Position numbers and translations under genes: made by a program. 47,374 nt of DNA, from NCBI GenBank assembly GCA_001873635.1, contig MNZK01000033.1, positions 1-47,374 on the forward strand, read 5' to 3'. The notes below the pieces were generated by a model. It made no database searches. It was not told where the DNA came from and was given only the letters and a program-made list of their open reading frames with translations. The stretch is from Porphyromonadaceae bacterium CG2_30_38_12 (GTDB taxonomy: Bacteria > Bacteroidota > Bacteroidia > Bacteroidales > Paludibacteraceae). Shown here in pieces: positions 34,729 through 43,539 of this stretch; position 1 is the first letter of the stretch; every line of letters starts with the position of its first letter.

Positions 34729-36129
34729 CTATGGTTTTGGTAAAAATAATATTTCGTTGTTTATAGTATTAATTTTTAAATACTCGTAGCGCTTTTTGAG
34801 CTCGAAATACTTTTGCTCCATGGAGATGATTTCCTGTTTTTGGACTTCGTTGTATTCTTTAGGGTTGTATTTTTGACGGTTTTTTTGTAGCAAATCTTCG
34901 CAAGTTTTAATGGCAAACTCTAACTGCGTCAAGGCATCAAACATTTGTTTTGACTTAGGGTTTTTAAATTCACTTGCGTCACTATATTGAATACTATCAT
35001 TTATGATAATGCTTTGTAAGCTTTTATTTTGAATTTCTGAGTTCGTATTGTTTTCAACGCCAAGAGATAAATTTTGATTTTTTTGTTCTTTAACAAACTT
35101 ATACTTATTGAGTTGCGCAAAAAGAACGATCTCACTACTGTCCTGATTTTTAATTAATTTTTTTTCAATATTGTTTTTAAACTTATATATCATCACTTTA
35201 TTGTCAGGCTGATTGCGATCGGTTGCAAACCAGCCTAAATGGCGTTGTTCGTCCACAACCATCATGTAATCATTCGCCAGCGAATTAAATGGGAAACCTA
35301 TGTTTTCTGGCTTATAAAAATCCTGATTACTAGCAGCATATCTTGTCATAAAAATATCGTAGCCTCCTAAAGAATTTTCACCATCCGAAGCAAAATAGAG
35401 TGTAATGCCGTCTAACATTAAAAAGGGATAATTTTCGTTTGCTTTTGTGTTAATTGTTTTGGAAATTTCAGAAGTTTGTGTCCACTCGTCTAACAATTTA
35501 TAGGAGCTGAAAATATTCAGGGAACCGTTTATCGTGTCCGAATAAAACTTGCGATCCATGCGCTGAGTTGTAAATGTAATCAAATCAGTGTTTTTTTGAA
35601 TGCTTGACTTTAAGTTTGTCTGCCGAAGTGTCCCAAGTCCTTTATTAAAATCGTACCAGCGAAGGAAATCCTTTTTATTTGCTAAAATACTATCCACTAT
35701 GGTAATATCTTCTACTCTGCGAATAAGCTTTGCTCCTAATTCCGATGTTTTAATAAGCGTTTCAAGTGCAGCGATGTTTATGTCATCAGGTTCGAGGGTT
35801 GTTAAATAATTTTGATAAGCAGCTACTGATAATTCGAATTGATAGCTGTAAAAATATAATTCGCCCAAATACAAATCTTTCAGCGGAAAACGTTTACCAG
35901 CTAATTCAAAATGTTTTATGGCTAAGTCATATTTCTTTAACTCGTAGTTGCAGCGGGCGAAACGATAATTGTTCAATGCGTCATTTGGCTTTCGTTTGAG
36001 CAAAGATTCATAAGCGACTTTGGCTTTTGCATATTGTTTGTTGTTAAATAATGTCTCCGCTTCGGATGCAGATTGAGACACTGTAATCAAACTGAAAAAT
36101 AGAAATATTATATTTAGAAAAAATTTCAT
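34729..36129 (-). CDS. TPR/PD40 repeat outer-membrane-type protein
   Basis: The 466-residue protein starts with a signal peptide (MKFFLNIIFLFFSLITVSQS) and TPR units at about 20-130 (AETLFNNKQYAKAKVAYESL). The middle part holds a PD40/WD40-like beta-propeller segment (LYFASDGENSLGGYDIFMTR and LGWFATDRNQPDN), and the C-terminal third is a charged helical region. The combination of TPR and PD40 is found in the PorE type IX secretion component and in many Bacteroidota envelope proteins; the C-terminal OmpA domain of PorE is absent. Function is open. Confidence 0.75.
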   Translation of the reverse strand: MKFFLNIIFLFFSLITVSQSASEAETLFNNKQYAKAKVAYESLLKRKPNDALNNYRFARCNYELKKYDLAIKHFELAGKRFPLKDLYLGELYFYSYQFELSVAAYQNYLTTLEPDDINIAALETLIKTSELGAKLIRRVEDITIVDSILANKKDFLRWYDFNKGLGTLRQTNLKSSIQKNTDLITFTTQRMDRKFYSDTINGSLNIFSSYKLLDEWTQTSEISKTINTKANENYPFLMLDGITLYFASDGENSLGGYDIFMTRYAASNQDFYKPENIGFPFNSLANDYMMVVDEQRHLGWFATDRNQPDNKVMIYKFKNNIEKKLIKNQDSSEIVLFAQLNKYKFVKEQKNQNLSLGVENNTNSEIQNKSLQSIIINDSIQYSDASEFKNPKSKQMFDALTQLEFAIKTCEDLLQKNRQKYNPKEYNEVQKQEIISMEQKYFELKKRYEYLKINTINNEILFLPKP

Positions 36130-36191
36130 ATAAAATGAATGATATAATTTTGTTTTTTTAAATCAAGTGATTAGGAAAACGCTTGTCCCTT

Positions 36192-36947
36192 TTATGGCCT
36201 AACAATTAATCGTTTAACTATGTTTTTTAAATTTTGAAATACAAATTCCAGCGCCCATTCCCTTAAGCTATTTGTCCAACGTTGCGGATGGGTAGTGATC
36301 ATAATTTTTGCAGGCAAAGTGCCCGTTTTAGCTGCTTCAATGAGTTCAACTGTTGAATGAAACGACTGCTGAAACGATGAATTAACTTTGTCGCGGACAC
36401 TATAGCGCTCGCCATCCCAGCAACGACCGGTATCGGTCAGGTAAAAAACTTCATCGAAATTCACATCAAAATAGGGTTCGCCAATGATTCCGTAATCTTG
36501 GTAATTGTATGTTTTCCAAATATTTCGGTTATCATATTTCGATGTTGGACTGCCATGCATGCAAATTGTTTTTACGGGATAAAACTGACGAAAATACTTG
36601 AGCTGATTTTCAAAATGAACAATTGCTTTATCCGCATGACCTCCGAAAATGGATAAATCTTCGTAATGATAGCCTATTTCGTGTCCCAAAGCAACAATAG
36701 CCCTTATTTTATCAGGCTGATTGCTTTCGGGAATTACACGAAAAAAATAACTCGCTTTAATGCCCAACTCCATTTCTACACGTGCCGTTGCTACCGAATG
36801 TCCGGCACGCAAATCCACATCATGGCGCAAAATTACATATTTTCCGGTAGCTTTTCCGTTGCAATACTCCTCGAAAGTAAAAAACAAGTAGCCGTTTTTT
36901 TTCAACGAGACGAGAAGCTTTTGATATATTTCTAGTGTAAAATCCAT
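36192..36947 (-). CDS. Polysaccharide deacetylase-like (NodB-type) protein
   Basis: The protein of 251 residues has the metal-binding motif RHDVD near 41-45, where the second Asp is expected in the active site, and HEIGYHYEDL as the second metal motif. NodB-type enzymes remove acetyl groups from amino sugars such as GlcNAc in glycans. No signal peptide is seen, so it may act in the cytoplasm on a precursor. It follows wecB by 27 bases and is likely part of the same transcript. Substrate unknown. Confidence 0.8.
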   Translation of the reverse strand: MDFTLEIYQKLLVSLKKNGYLFFTFEEYCNGKATGKYVILRHDVDLRAGHSVATARVEMELGIKASYFFRVIPESNQPDKIRAIVALGHEIGYHYEDLSIFGGHADKAIVHFENQLKYFRQFYPVKTICMHGSPTSKYDNRNIWKTYNYQDYGIIGEPYFDVNFDEVFYLTDTGRCWDGERYSVRDKVNSSFQQSFHSTVELIEAAKTGTLPAKIMITTHPQRWTNSLREWALEFVFQNLKNIVKRLIVRP

Positions 36948-36974
36948 TCAATAAACTTTATAAATCTTATAACT

Positions 36975-38090
36975 TTACAAACTTTCTAACACTTTCACAA
37001 TTCGCACTGCTGTATCACCATCCCAATATCTTGGCGTGGTACCAGTTTTGCCATTGCCATCGAGAATCCGTTGCACTTCGGCTGCAATTTCATCGAGTTT
37101 AATAAGTGTATTGCTTCCTTCCCAAACCGTTACAGGGCGTTCGGTATTCGGGCGCACCGTGAGACATGGAATGTTCAGATAAGTCGTTTCTTCCTGAATA
37201 CCGCCCGAATCGGTAAGGGCAAACATAGAGCGACTAACCAAATGTATAAACTGCATATAACCCAATGGTTCAATAAAATAAAGTTGGTGGTAGCTATCAA
37301 TTAATTCCTGCAAACCAAAGAGTTGAATATTTTTGTAGGTGCGTGGATGTACAGGAAATACCAATGGCACTTTTTCCGAAATTTCGCCCCACAGATGAAC
37401 CAATTTAGTCAGGCTTTCCTTGTCGTCCACATTTCCCGGACGGTGAAAAGTCATAACCCCGTATTGTTGAGGCATAAAATCCGTTCCAAATTCTATCGTT
37501 TTTTCTTTATTTAAAAGTTTGAATTTCATTTCGGTACTTTCTGCTTTTGCTAAGTTTGCCACCAAAGAATCAATCATCAAATTTCCCAGCATGAAGATTT
37601 TTTCAGTAGAGATATTTTCTTTCAATAGGTTTTCGTCTGCATCCACACTAGTTGTAATAAAAACATCGCTTATGGCATCAGTTACCAAACGGTTAATTTC
37701 TTCGGGCATAGTGCGGTCGTTGCTGCGCAAGCCAGCTTCGTAGTGAATGGTCTTAATGCCCATTTTCGAAGCAACTAATGTACAAGCGGCCGTACTGTTT
37801 ACGTCGCCCACCACCAACACAGCATCTGGCTTTGCGTCGATACACACTTTTTCAAATCCTTCCATGATTCGAGCCGTTTGCACCGCATGACTGGCTGAAC
37901 CAACTTCCAAATTAATATCTGGTGTAGGAATATTTAATTCCTCAAAAAACTGTCCCGACATTTTCACATCGTAATGTTGCCCAGTGTGTACCAACACGGC
38001 TTGTATGGTTTTATGCCCTTTTAATGCATGCATTAAAGGCGCTATTTTCATAAAATTTGGCCGTGCTCCGGCAACTATTATTAGTTTCAT
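36975..38090 (-). CDS. wecB: UDP-N-acetylglucosamine 2-epimerase (non-hydrolysing)
   Basis: The enzyme interconverts UDP-GlcNAc and UDP-ManNAc, supplying ManNAc-derived sugars to surface glycans. The 371 residues carry the GARPNFMKIAPLMHAL opening, VHTGQHYD, HYEAGLRSNDRTMPEEINR, TFHRPGNVDD and the UDP-binding DSGGIQEETTYLNIP followed by RPNTERPVTVWEGSN. No UDP-ManNAc dehydrogenase is in the window. Confidence 0.96.
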   Translation of the reverse strand: MKLIIVAGARPNFMKIAPLMHALKGHKTIQAVLVHTGQHYDVKMSGQFFEELNIPTPDINLEVGSASHAVQTARIMEGFEKVCIDAKPDAVLVVGDVNSTAACTLVASKMGIKTIHYEAGLRSNDRTMPEEINRLVTDAISDVFITTSVDADENLLKENISTEKIFMLGNLMIDSLVANLAKAESTEMKFKLLNKEKTIEFGTDFMPQQYGVMTFHRPGNVDDKESLTKLVHLWGEISEKVPLVFPVHPRTYKNIQLFGLQELIDSYHQLYFIEPLGYMQFIHLVSRSMFALTDSGGIQEETTYLNIPCLTVRPNTERPVTVWEGSNTLIKLDEIAAEVQRILDGNGKTGTTPRYWDGDTAVRIVKVLESL

Positions 38091-38106
38091 ACATATTGTT
38101 GTTAGA

Positions 38107-38124
38107 GACGCAATGAATTGCGTC
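38107..38124. repeat. 18-bp palindrome between wecB and the AAA gene
   Basis: GACGCAATGAATTGCGTC has perfect 8-base arms. The surrounding text resembles dispersed palindromic repeats known from other bacteria, so it may be a REP-like unit. On the minus strand no T tract follows it, so it is not a standard terminator. Confidence 0.5.
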
Positions 38125-38141
38125 AGTACTTTATAATTTTT

Positions 38142-39410
38142 TTAATCTCTAAGGCAACCAATAGGCACTACCAGTACGCCATCCTGTCGGCGATAGGCAT
38201 ATTGACCTCCGGTAATTACCATTAAAAAGGCAACTTCGCCCATTTGGTTTTCGTCGATACGTGCTTTTAGTTTCAATAAATTTTGTGCCGCTTCTTCAAT
38301 TTGTTTGTTACCTAATTTTACTTCAATAGCAGCCCAGCGACCATTTCGTAATCGAACGATTAAGTCCGCTTCAAGTCCGCTTTTATCGCGATAATGAAAC
38401 ACATCGCCATCGTTTGCTTGCGCATATATCCGTATATCGCGCGTACATAAGGATTCGAATAAAAAACCAAAGTATTCAAAATCAGATAGAATACCTTCGG
38501 GAGTCGTTCGCATTACGGCTGTAGCGATCGACGGATCCACAAAATGGCGTTTCGCCGAAGTGCGTATGGCAGTTTTGGAACGCAAAGAAGGATACCAAGC
38601 AGGTAAATCTTCGACCACATAAATTCGGCGCAATGCATTGATATAGGTGCTTATTGATTTTTCGGAGATAGTAGCATCGTTGGCTTCCATATCCGATTTG
38701 ATGGTTTGAAATGTAGCCATTGTGCTTATGTTTCGTGCAAGCGAACGCATTAGTAGTCGCACTCTGTCCGGATTTTTTTCTACTTCATCAACCCTCGAAA
38801 CATCGTAATTTATGACCGCTTCCACATAATCACGAGCCATTCGTAATGCTGATGTGGTTTTTTTACGGATACTTGCGGGCCAACCACCTCGACAGATTAC
38901 ATAAGCAATTTGCTCAATGCTGAGATCTGAAACTGATTCAATATCCGTTTTCCCATCAAATAAACTACGCAATGAAACAGTTCCATTCGACTCCAATGAC
39001 TCAAAGAGGCTCATTGGACGCATGATGATGCGCGAAATACGTCCGGTGCCAGTGTGTGCAGTTGTGTTATCGTTTGGTACTGCCGATCCTGTGAGAATAA
39101 ATTGTCCGGTAGCTTGCCGTCGATCCACCTCAAACCTTACGGCATCCCAAAGTACGGGTGCTACTTGCCATTCGTCAATTAGTCGAGGTGTTTCACCTTT
39201 CAGAAGCAACGATGGTTTGGTATCGGCCAATGCTTTGTTGGCTGTGGCACTATCAGGTTCCTGCATATATAAAATACTATTTGCAATACTGCTTGCCGAA
39301 CTCGTTTTTCCACACCATTTCGCCCCCTCTATAAGTATAGCACCGGTTGATTGCAGTGCCTCTGCGAGTTCCTTATCACATAGCCTTGATAGATAATTGT
39401 TTGCGTCCAT
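38142..39410 (-). CDS. AAA ATPase with DUF4143 domain
   Basis: The protein (422 residues from the ATG at 39410) has a P-loop GAKWCGKT (29-36), a Walker B LIDEW (77-81) and an arginine-containing AAA core, then the DUF4143 C-terminal domain. Near residues 370-392 the segment EADLIVRLRNGRWAAIEVKLG has the E/D...E-x-K spacing of PD-(D/E)xK nucleases. A GTG at 39431 starts the longer frame, but it lies next to the -7 element and upstream of the predicted start of transcription, so the ATG is preferred. Such proteins are abundant in Bacteroidota and often lie in variable regions. Function is unknown. It interrupts the glycan cluster. Confidence 0.88.
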   Translation of the reverse strand: MDANNYLSRLCDKELAEALQSTGAILIEGAKWCGKTSSASSIANSILYMQEPDSATANKALADTKPSLLLKGETPRLIDEWQVAPVLWDAVRFEVDRRQATGQFILTGSAVPNDNTTAHTGTGRISRIIMRPMSLFESLESNGTVSLRSLFDGKTDIESVSDLSIEQIAYVICRGGWPASIRKKTTSALRMARDYVEAVINYDVSRVDEVEKNPDRVRLLMRSLARNISTMATFQTIKSDMEANDATISEKSISTYINALRRIYVVEDLPAWYPSLRSKTAIRTSAKRHFVDPSIATAVMRTTPEGILSDFEYFGFLFESLCTRDIRIYAQANDGDVFHYRDKSGLEADLIVRLRNGRWAAIEVKLGNKQIEEAAQNLLKLKARIDENQMGEVAFLMVITGGQYAYRRQDGVLVVPIGCLRD

Positions 39411-39433
39411 CTCCTGTTGTTGATTATTCACTG

Positions 39434-39464
39434 CAAATATACACTTTTTTAATTATATAGCAAA
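39434..39464 (-). promoter_or_regulatory. Complete promoter of the AAA/DUF4143 gene
   Basis: On the minus strand TATATTTG (39434-39441) and TTTG (39461-39464) are separated by 19 bases, the consensus spacing for the Bacteroidota housekeeping sigma factor. The predicted start is near 39427, 17 bases before the ATG at 39410. Confidence 0.8.
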
Positions 39465-39465
39465 C

Positions 39466-39529
39466 TTACTTCCGATTTTGGCACGTTTTTACTTCCTGTT
39501 TTGGCAGACTTTTACTTCCTGTTTTGGCA
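39466..39529. repeat. Three 23-bp tandem direct repeats upstream of the AAA promoter
   Basis: The 18-base core TTACTTCCTGTTTTGGCA occurs at 39489-39506 and 39512-39529, and as TTACTTCCGATTTTGGCA at 39466-39483. The unit length is 23 bases. They start two bases upstream of the -33 box and stretch away from it, which is the layout of operator sites for an activator or repressor. The 5-base spacers are too short for a CRISPR array. Confidence 0.85.
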
Positions 39530-39620
39530 AGTATTTAATGAATTTATGAAAAGTGATGAGTAACTACATACTATCTAAAGAACAAGTCTGATAATTAATT
39601 GTAAATCAACATATTGACTG

Positions 39621-39628
39621 CAAAGATA
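39621..39628 (-). promoter_or_regulatory. Second -7-like element upstream of the 23-bp repeats
   Basis: TATCTTTG on the minus strand with TTTG at 39641-39644 twelve bases upstream (short spacing). If active, it would transcribe across the repeats toward the AAA gene. No ORF larger than five codons begins behind it. The rest of 39530-39671 shows nothing recognisable. Confidence 0.3.
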
Positions 39629-39671
39629 GCTGAAAAATTCCAAATTGTTACAGCGGTTGCAATTCTGATGT

Positions 39672-40766
39672 TTATCGAAATTTATATTGATAATCAGGAT
39701 TTTCGCGCATTATTTTCGCACTATTAGGGTAATTTTCAATGAACCAAGTTTGGAATTTCGCATAATCAATTTTTTCCGAAAGCATTGTTTGTCTTCTTGT
39801 TTGAAAAATTTCTTTTCTTTTGGGTATCGTTAATAAATTTTCAATGGATTGATACATACCCTCTTTATCACTCGTACGATGCCCATAACCAAGCTCATAT
39901 TTATTTTCCAATTCATGAAGATACATAAGTCTGCCCACAAAATCGTTAAATCTCACAAAAGGAGTACCTAATACACCCGCTTCGGCAGCCATAGTCTGAC
40001 TATCGCCTATATAAATATCGGCAAAAGCCATCACGTGATGCATGTCCAAAGGATTTATTTTTATGCGATATTGTTCGAGTTCGGGCAATATCTCACGTTC
40101 AGCAGTTATAAAAATACGTCCATGAGGTTTCAAAAGATCAATGATTTTAACCGCAATTTCATTTGTTATGCCGCTAATTCCCGTATCATGATGTGCGGTG
40201 AGCTTTGCAAATCGAATTACAAAATATCTTTCATCGGGATTAAAATATTTTTTAACCACGTTTTTATCAGGAGTAAACTGATTTGGATGCAGGTAAGCCA
40301 ATTCGTGATAGCTATTAAAACCGATTTTTTTACTATTCCATTTCCAAACACTTGTAACTTCTGGGCATACAATGTTTGTGTAAAAGGGGAACGATGTAAG
40401 TGCATACAACTTAATTGCCTCTGCGTCGTCTTCGTTAAATTCAAACGACGGTATTCCTTTTAAAAAACCAACACGGGCTAATGTTCCATCCGAACCTAAT
40501 AATAAGTCGGGTTTGTGTTTGTTTACAATTTTAAGTATTTCTATATCTTTTTCGATTAATGCTATTGCAAGCCCCAACAAACCAAATCGTTTCGGACGAT
40601 TTTTGATTTTTATAAAGTCAAGTTTGTAATCGATGCAAAGCTGCTCCAAAACATCTTTTGGACGAATAACGGCTATAATTTTATGTCCTTTTTGCTCCAA
40701 GGCTTTCATCGAAAATTTGAACATGTGAAAATGCGCTGGGTGGCTTATTAAGTACAAATATATCAT
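39672..40766 (-). CDS. DUF354 family protein, GT-B-like
   Basis: The 364-residue chain matches DUF354, a family with the two-domain fold of GT-B glycosyltransferases. It starts MIYLYLISHPAHFHMFKFSM, with the SHPAHFHMF signature, and the C-terminal half has IYIGDSQTMAAEAGVLGTPFVR, which aligns with the nucleotide-sugar-binding region of UDP-GlcNAc 2-epimerase-like and GT-B proteins. A sugar transferase or epimerase-like role in the glycan cluster is likely but unproven. It follows the aminotransferase by 15 bases. Confidence 0.85.
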   Translation of the reverse strand: MIYLYLISHPAHFHMFKFSMKALEQKGHKIIAVIRPKDVLEQLCIDYKLDFIKIKNRPKRFGLLGLAIALIEKDIEILKIVNKHKPDLLLGSDGTLARVGFLKGIPSFEFNEDDAEAIKLYALTSFPFYTNIVCPEVTSVWKWNSKKIGFNSYHELAYLHPNQFTPDKNVVKKYFNPDERYFVIRFAKLTAHHDTGISGITNEIAVKIIDLLKPHGRIFITAEREILPELEQYRIKINPLDMHHVMAFADIYIGDSQTMAAEAGVLGTPFVRFNDFVGRLMYLHELENKYELGYGHRTSDKEGMYQSIENLLTIPKRKEIFQTRRQTMLSEKIDYAKFQTWFIENYPNSAKIMRENPDYQYKFR

Positions 40767-40781
40767 ATTTACTATATTGGT

Positions 40782-41939
40782 TTAAAATTTATATTCCTTC
40801 ATTATTTGTTGCAATTTGAGCAATTGTAATTTTGGATAATTATAATGACAGGGCAAAGTTACTAATTTCTTGATTATGTTTTCGTATGTAGGACATGTTC
40901 CTTCCACATATCCGTATTTGTCAATAATGAAACGGCTTTTCACAAAATGTTTTCCTATTTCAATGCCAAATTTTTCGCATGTTTTTATTATGTTATCAGG
41001 GTTTGCAACCAAAATTGGCAACATAAAATAATTGCCACTTTTTACAAGAGGACTAATTTGAATGTTTTTTATTTCAAACATTGTAGCTAACAAGTTATTA
41101 CCATTGGAAATTTGAGTAGTTAAACTCTCTTTTATGTTTTTTAGGTGCGAAGCAAATACAAATAAATTTGCGTGTGGCACATACACGTCTATTGGAGTAA
41201 CTTTTGGTAACTGATATGATTTTAATTTTTTGTTTTTTTTGATTTTATGAGTTATAAGTCCATAAATAGTTGGACTGTTAAGTATGGTTAGGACTAACGT
41301 TCGAAGCAAGTTGGTAATTTCAAACTTAATAGTGCTTTTTTTTATAACTTGCTGATATTTAATTATTAAATCAGGATCATTTTTGTTTACTTTCACAAAA
41401 CCACCACGAATTGCGTTTGGAAATTTACCAAAACCAAAGGAAAACAAAGAATAATCACCAATACTGCCAGTCAAATTATTCATTTTTGTAGTTGTCAAAA
41501 ATGAATGTGCACAGTCTTCTATCAATAATTTACCGTTTAATAATTCTTTAATTTTTTCAACTTGTGCTGGGACACCAAAAGTGTGTGTAAGTATCAGTGC
41601 GTCAATATTTTCAATTTTCTCAAGCAAAGTTTCAGGAGATATAGCAAAATTTGTATCAATATCAACAAAAACTGGTTTGCAATTTGCCAAATAAATTGCC
41701 TCCATAACAGTTGGGCAAGATAAGGGTTGAATACCCACTCTCGAATTTGGTTCTAATTTATTTTCTAAAATGAATCTTAATCCTGTTCTGGCATGATCGA
41801 AAAACAAAAAATCCCTTGTTCCCAATAAATTATTCAAAGCTGAGAGGTCGGGTGCTTTACGAAAGTAAGAGCTGAAAAGCGTCAAATAATCGGTGGCATC
41901 CAATTTGTAATTAATTCTTGGAATGAAATGATGAAACAT
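40782..41939 (-). CDS. DegT/DnrJ/EryC1/StrS-type aminotransferase
   Basis: These PLP enzymes make amino sugars from keto-sugar nucleotides. Asp142 in EDCAHSF contacts the PLP ring and Lys172 in the FGFGKFPNAIRGGF segment is the likely Schiff-base lysine. The FGVPAQ segment ahead of the Asp is also standard. The chain is 385 residues with a helical C-terminal region. The segment around the Lys diverges from the usual family pattern and the gene is more AT-rich than its neighbours (for example a long run of lysine codons near residue 232), so it may have been acquired separately. Sugar substrate unknown. Confidence 0.82.
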   Translation of the reverse strand: MFHHFIPRINYKLDATDYLTLFSSYFRKAPDLSALNNLLGTRDFLFFDHARTGLRFILENKLEPNSRVGIQPLSCPTVMEAIYLANCKPVFVDIDTNFAISPETLLEKIENIDALILTHTFGVPAQVEKIKELLNGKLLIEDCAHSFLTTTKMNNLTGSIGDYSLFSFGFGKFPNAIRGGFVKVNKNDPDLIIKYQQVIKKSTIKFEITNLLRTLVLTILNSPTIYGLITHKIKKNKKLKSYQLPKVTPIDVYVPHANLFVFASHLKNIKESLTTQISNGNNLLATMFEIKNIQISPLVKSGNYFMLPILVANPDNIIKTCEKFGIEIGKHFVKSRFIIDKYGYVEGTCPTYENIIKKLVTLPCHYNYPKLQLLKLQQIMKEYKF

Positions 41940-41955
41940 TTTTCAGGAGTTTAAT

Positions 41956-42957
41956 TTATTTTTTGTGCTTTTTGATTCGTTCAATCATTCGTTTTCCTAC
42001 TTTGAATAACAACGGATTACAAAGATACAAAAACCGTCCATGTTCTATCAATTCGCCTCCAAACTTTGCTTTAAAATCGCGTACGCCATACCCTTCCTCC
42101 GGTTTTCCTGCGCCCATCATATCGAAATACAGAAATTCGTTTGCGGATGCATATTCGATGGCTGCCCAAGTGGCTAAGGTAGATGGATAAATGTTTTTGA
42201 ATTGACCATCTTTGCCGCATACAAACCATTCGAAAAGGATTTTTCCGTCTAAAGCAACGCATAAACTGCCTCCAATCAGTTCGTCATTACGTTTAATGGC
42301 AAATAAATGAGCCAATGGTAAGGCAACAATTTTTTTAAAAAACTCTAAGGGGAAAAGTGGCGTTTTTATTCGGGTTTGATACAGTTCGCTTAAAAGATTA
42401 AAATAGGCTTCAACGTCAGCTTTTTCCTTTGTGTCAGCTACAATTACCCCTTCTTTTAGCGTTAATTTCACATCTCTTCGTTTTCCTGTACTCAAATTTT
42501 TTAACGATTGCTCGACAGATAAAGTTTTGACGTGAAAATTAAGATGGGGTTGATAAATGAATCCTGCTTGTTCGAAATGAAGCTTATGAAGATTATAATC
42601 GCTATAGTTACGAAATTCAATATAAATAGCTTTCGATTTTAATTCTTTTTGTAATGCTGATAAAAGCAGATAAACGGCATTTTCGGAACAATCCTGACTG
42701 AATATTGGTCCTCCCGGCACTATTGCCCTGCGACTAAAAAACTGCTTTACAATATTTCCATCGGCAATTACATAGCCACATACCAACGCTACCAACTTAT
42801 TGTTTTCCTCAACACCCAGCAGAAACGGCTTCATAAAACTTAAACTACAGTAAAAATCATAGCATTCTTTAGTCTGAAAAAAAGAAGCATTGGGTGATTC
42901 GTTCACCAACTGCTGCCATAGTTCAACGTTAATTTCGTTATTTTTTTGTATATTCAT
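41956..42957 (-). CDS. FemAB-like GNAT-fold acyltransferase
   Basis: The protein of 333 residues resembles FemAB proteins of the GNAT fold (two repeated acyltransferase modules). Segments SFFQTKECYDFY near the start, GKRRDVKLTLKEG, and C-terminal IYPSTLATWAAIEYASANEFLYFDMMGAGKPEEGYGVRDFKAKFGG fit. Members of this family add amino acids to peptidoglycan or are encoded in exopolysaccharide clusters, where they acylate sugars. Its place between a hexapeptide acyltransferase and an aminotransferase suggests the second role. Confidence 0.82.
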   Translation of the reverse strand: MNIQKNNEINVELWQQLVNESPNASFFQTKECYDFYCSLSFMKPFLLGVEENNKLVALVCGYVIADGNIVKQFFSRRAIVPGGPIFSQDCSENAVYLLLSALQKELKSKAIYIEFRNYSDYNLHKLHFEQAGFIYQPHLNFHVKTLSVEQSLKNLSTGKRRDVKLTLKEGVIVADTKEKADVEAYFNLLSELYQTRIKTPLFPLEFFKKIVALPLAHLFAIKRNDELIGGSLCVALDGKILFEWFVCGKDGQFKNIYPSTLATWAAIEYASANEFLYFDMMGAGKPEEGYGVRDFKAKFGGELIEHGRFLYLCNPLLFKVGKRMIERIKKHKK

Positions 42958-42958
42958 T

Positions 42959-43483
42959 TTATTTTCTCATTTTCAAAATTTTTGCCGGATTGCCACCAAC
43001 AATAGCAAAATCGGAAATATCCTTGGTAACCACCGAACCAGCTCCGATAATGACACCACTTCCAATTTTTTTACATCCGGGCAATACAATCGCACGAGCT
43101 CCAATCCACACATCATTGCCAATTATCAATTCCGTTTTTCCACCAGCTCCTTGATGCCCCATGGGTATTTCGGTATTTTCAAAATTATGGCTACCACCCT
43201 GAAAAAGAACATCTTCGCCCATCATTAGGTAATCGCCAACTGTAAGCATTACATTGCGGCACTGAAAATTTTTTCCAAAACCAACCTCGTAACCCACTTT
43301 TATATCTTTCCCATTGCCAAAATAAGCTCCTTGTTCTACATTTAATTTTTTACCGGCTTTGGCAAAAATATGGCTGCACAAAAAGCGTCGGAAAAGCTTG
43401 GATGGTTTACCAACTAAAGGTGTAGTGGACTTAGGAAAATGCTTTGCAAATCCATAATAGATTATTAACCATATTTTATTCAT
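42959..43483 (-). CDS. Hexapeptide-repeat acyltransferase
   Basis: The 174-residue protein is a left-handed beta-helix acetyltransferase of the maltose/galactoside O-acetyltransferase type: [20 protein letters not shown], then [38 protein letters not shown] with clear hexapeptide repeats and the terminal [13 protein letters not shown] catalytic His is present in GGSHNFEN. The acceptor is probably a sugar in the glycan made by the cluster. Confidence 0.92.
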   Translation of the reverse strand: MNKIWLIIYYGFAKHFPKSTTPLVGKPSKLFRRFLCSHIFAKAGKKLNVEQGAYFGNGKDIKVGYEVGFGKNFQCRNVMLTVGDYLMMGEDVLFQGGSHNFENTEIPMGHQGAGGKTELIIGNDVWIGARAIVLPGCKKIGSGVIIGAGSVVTKDISDFAIVGGNPAKILKMRK

Positions 43484-43539
43484 TTTATTCCAATTTTTGG
43501 CAACGAAAGGCGAATTTTACTAATTTCACGAATGAATAA

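Noticed and set aside
38917-39396. Plus-strand ORF of 159 codons opposite the AAA gene
   Set aside because: Antisense shadow; the minus-strand protein has clear P-loop and DUF4143 features.
39466-39529. CRISPR array
   Set aside because: Three repeats of 18 bases with 5-base spacers do not fit array dimensions, and no cas genes are present.
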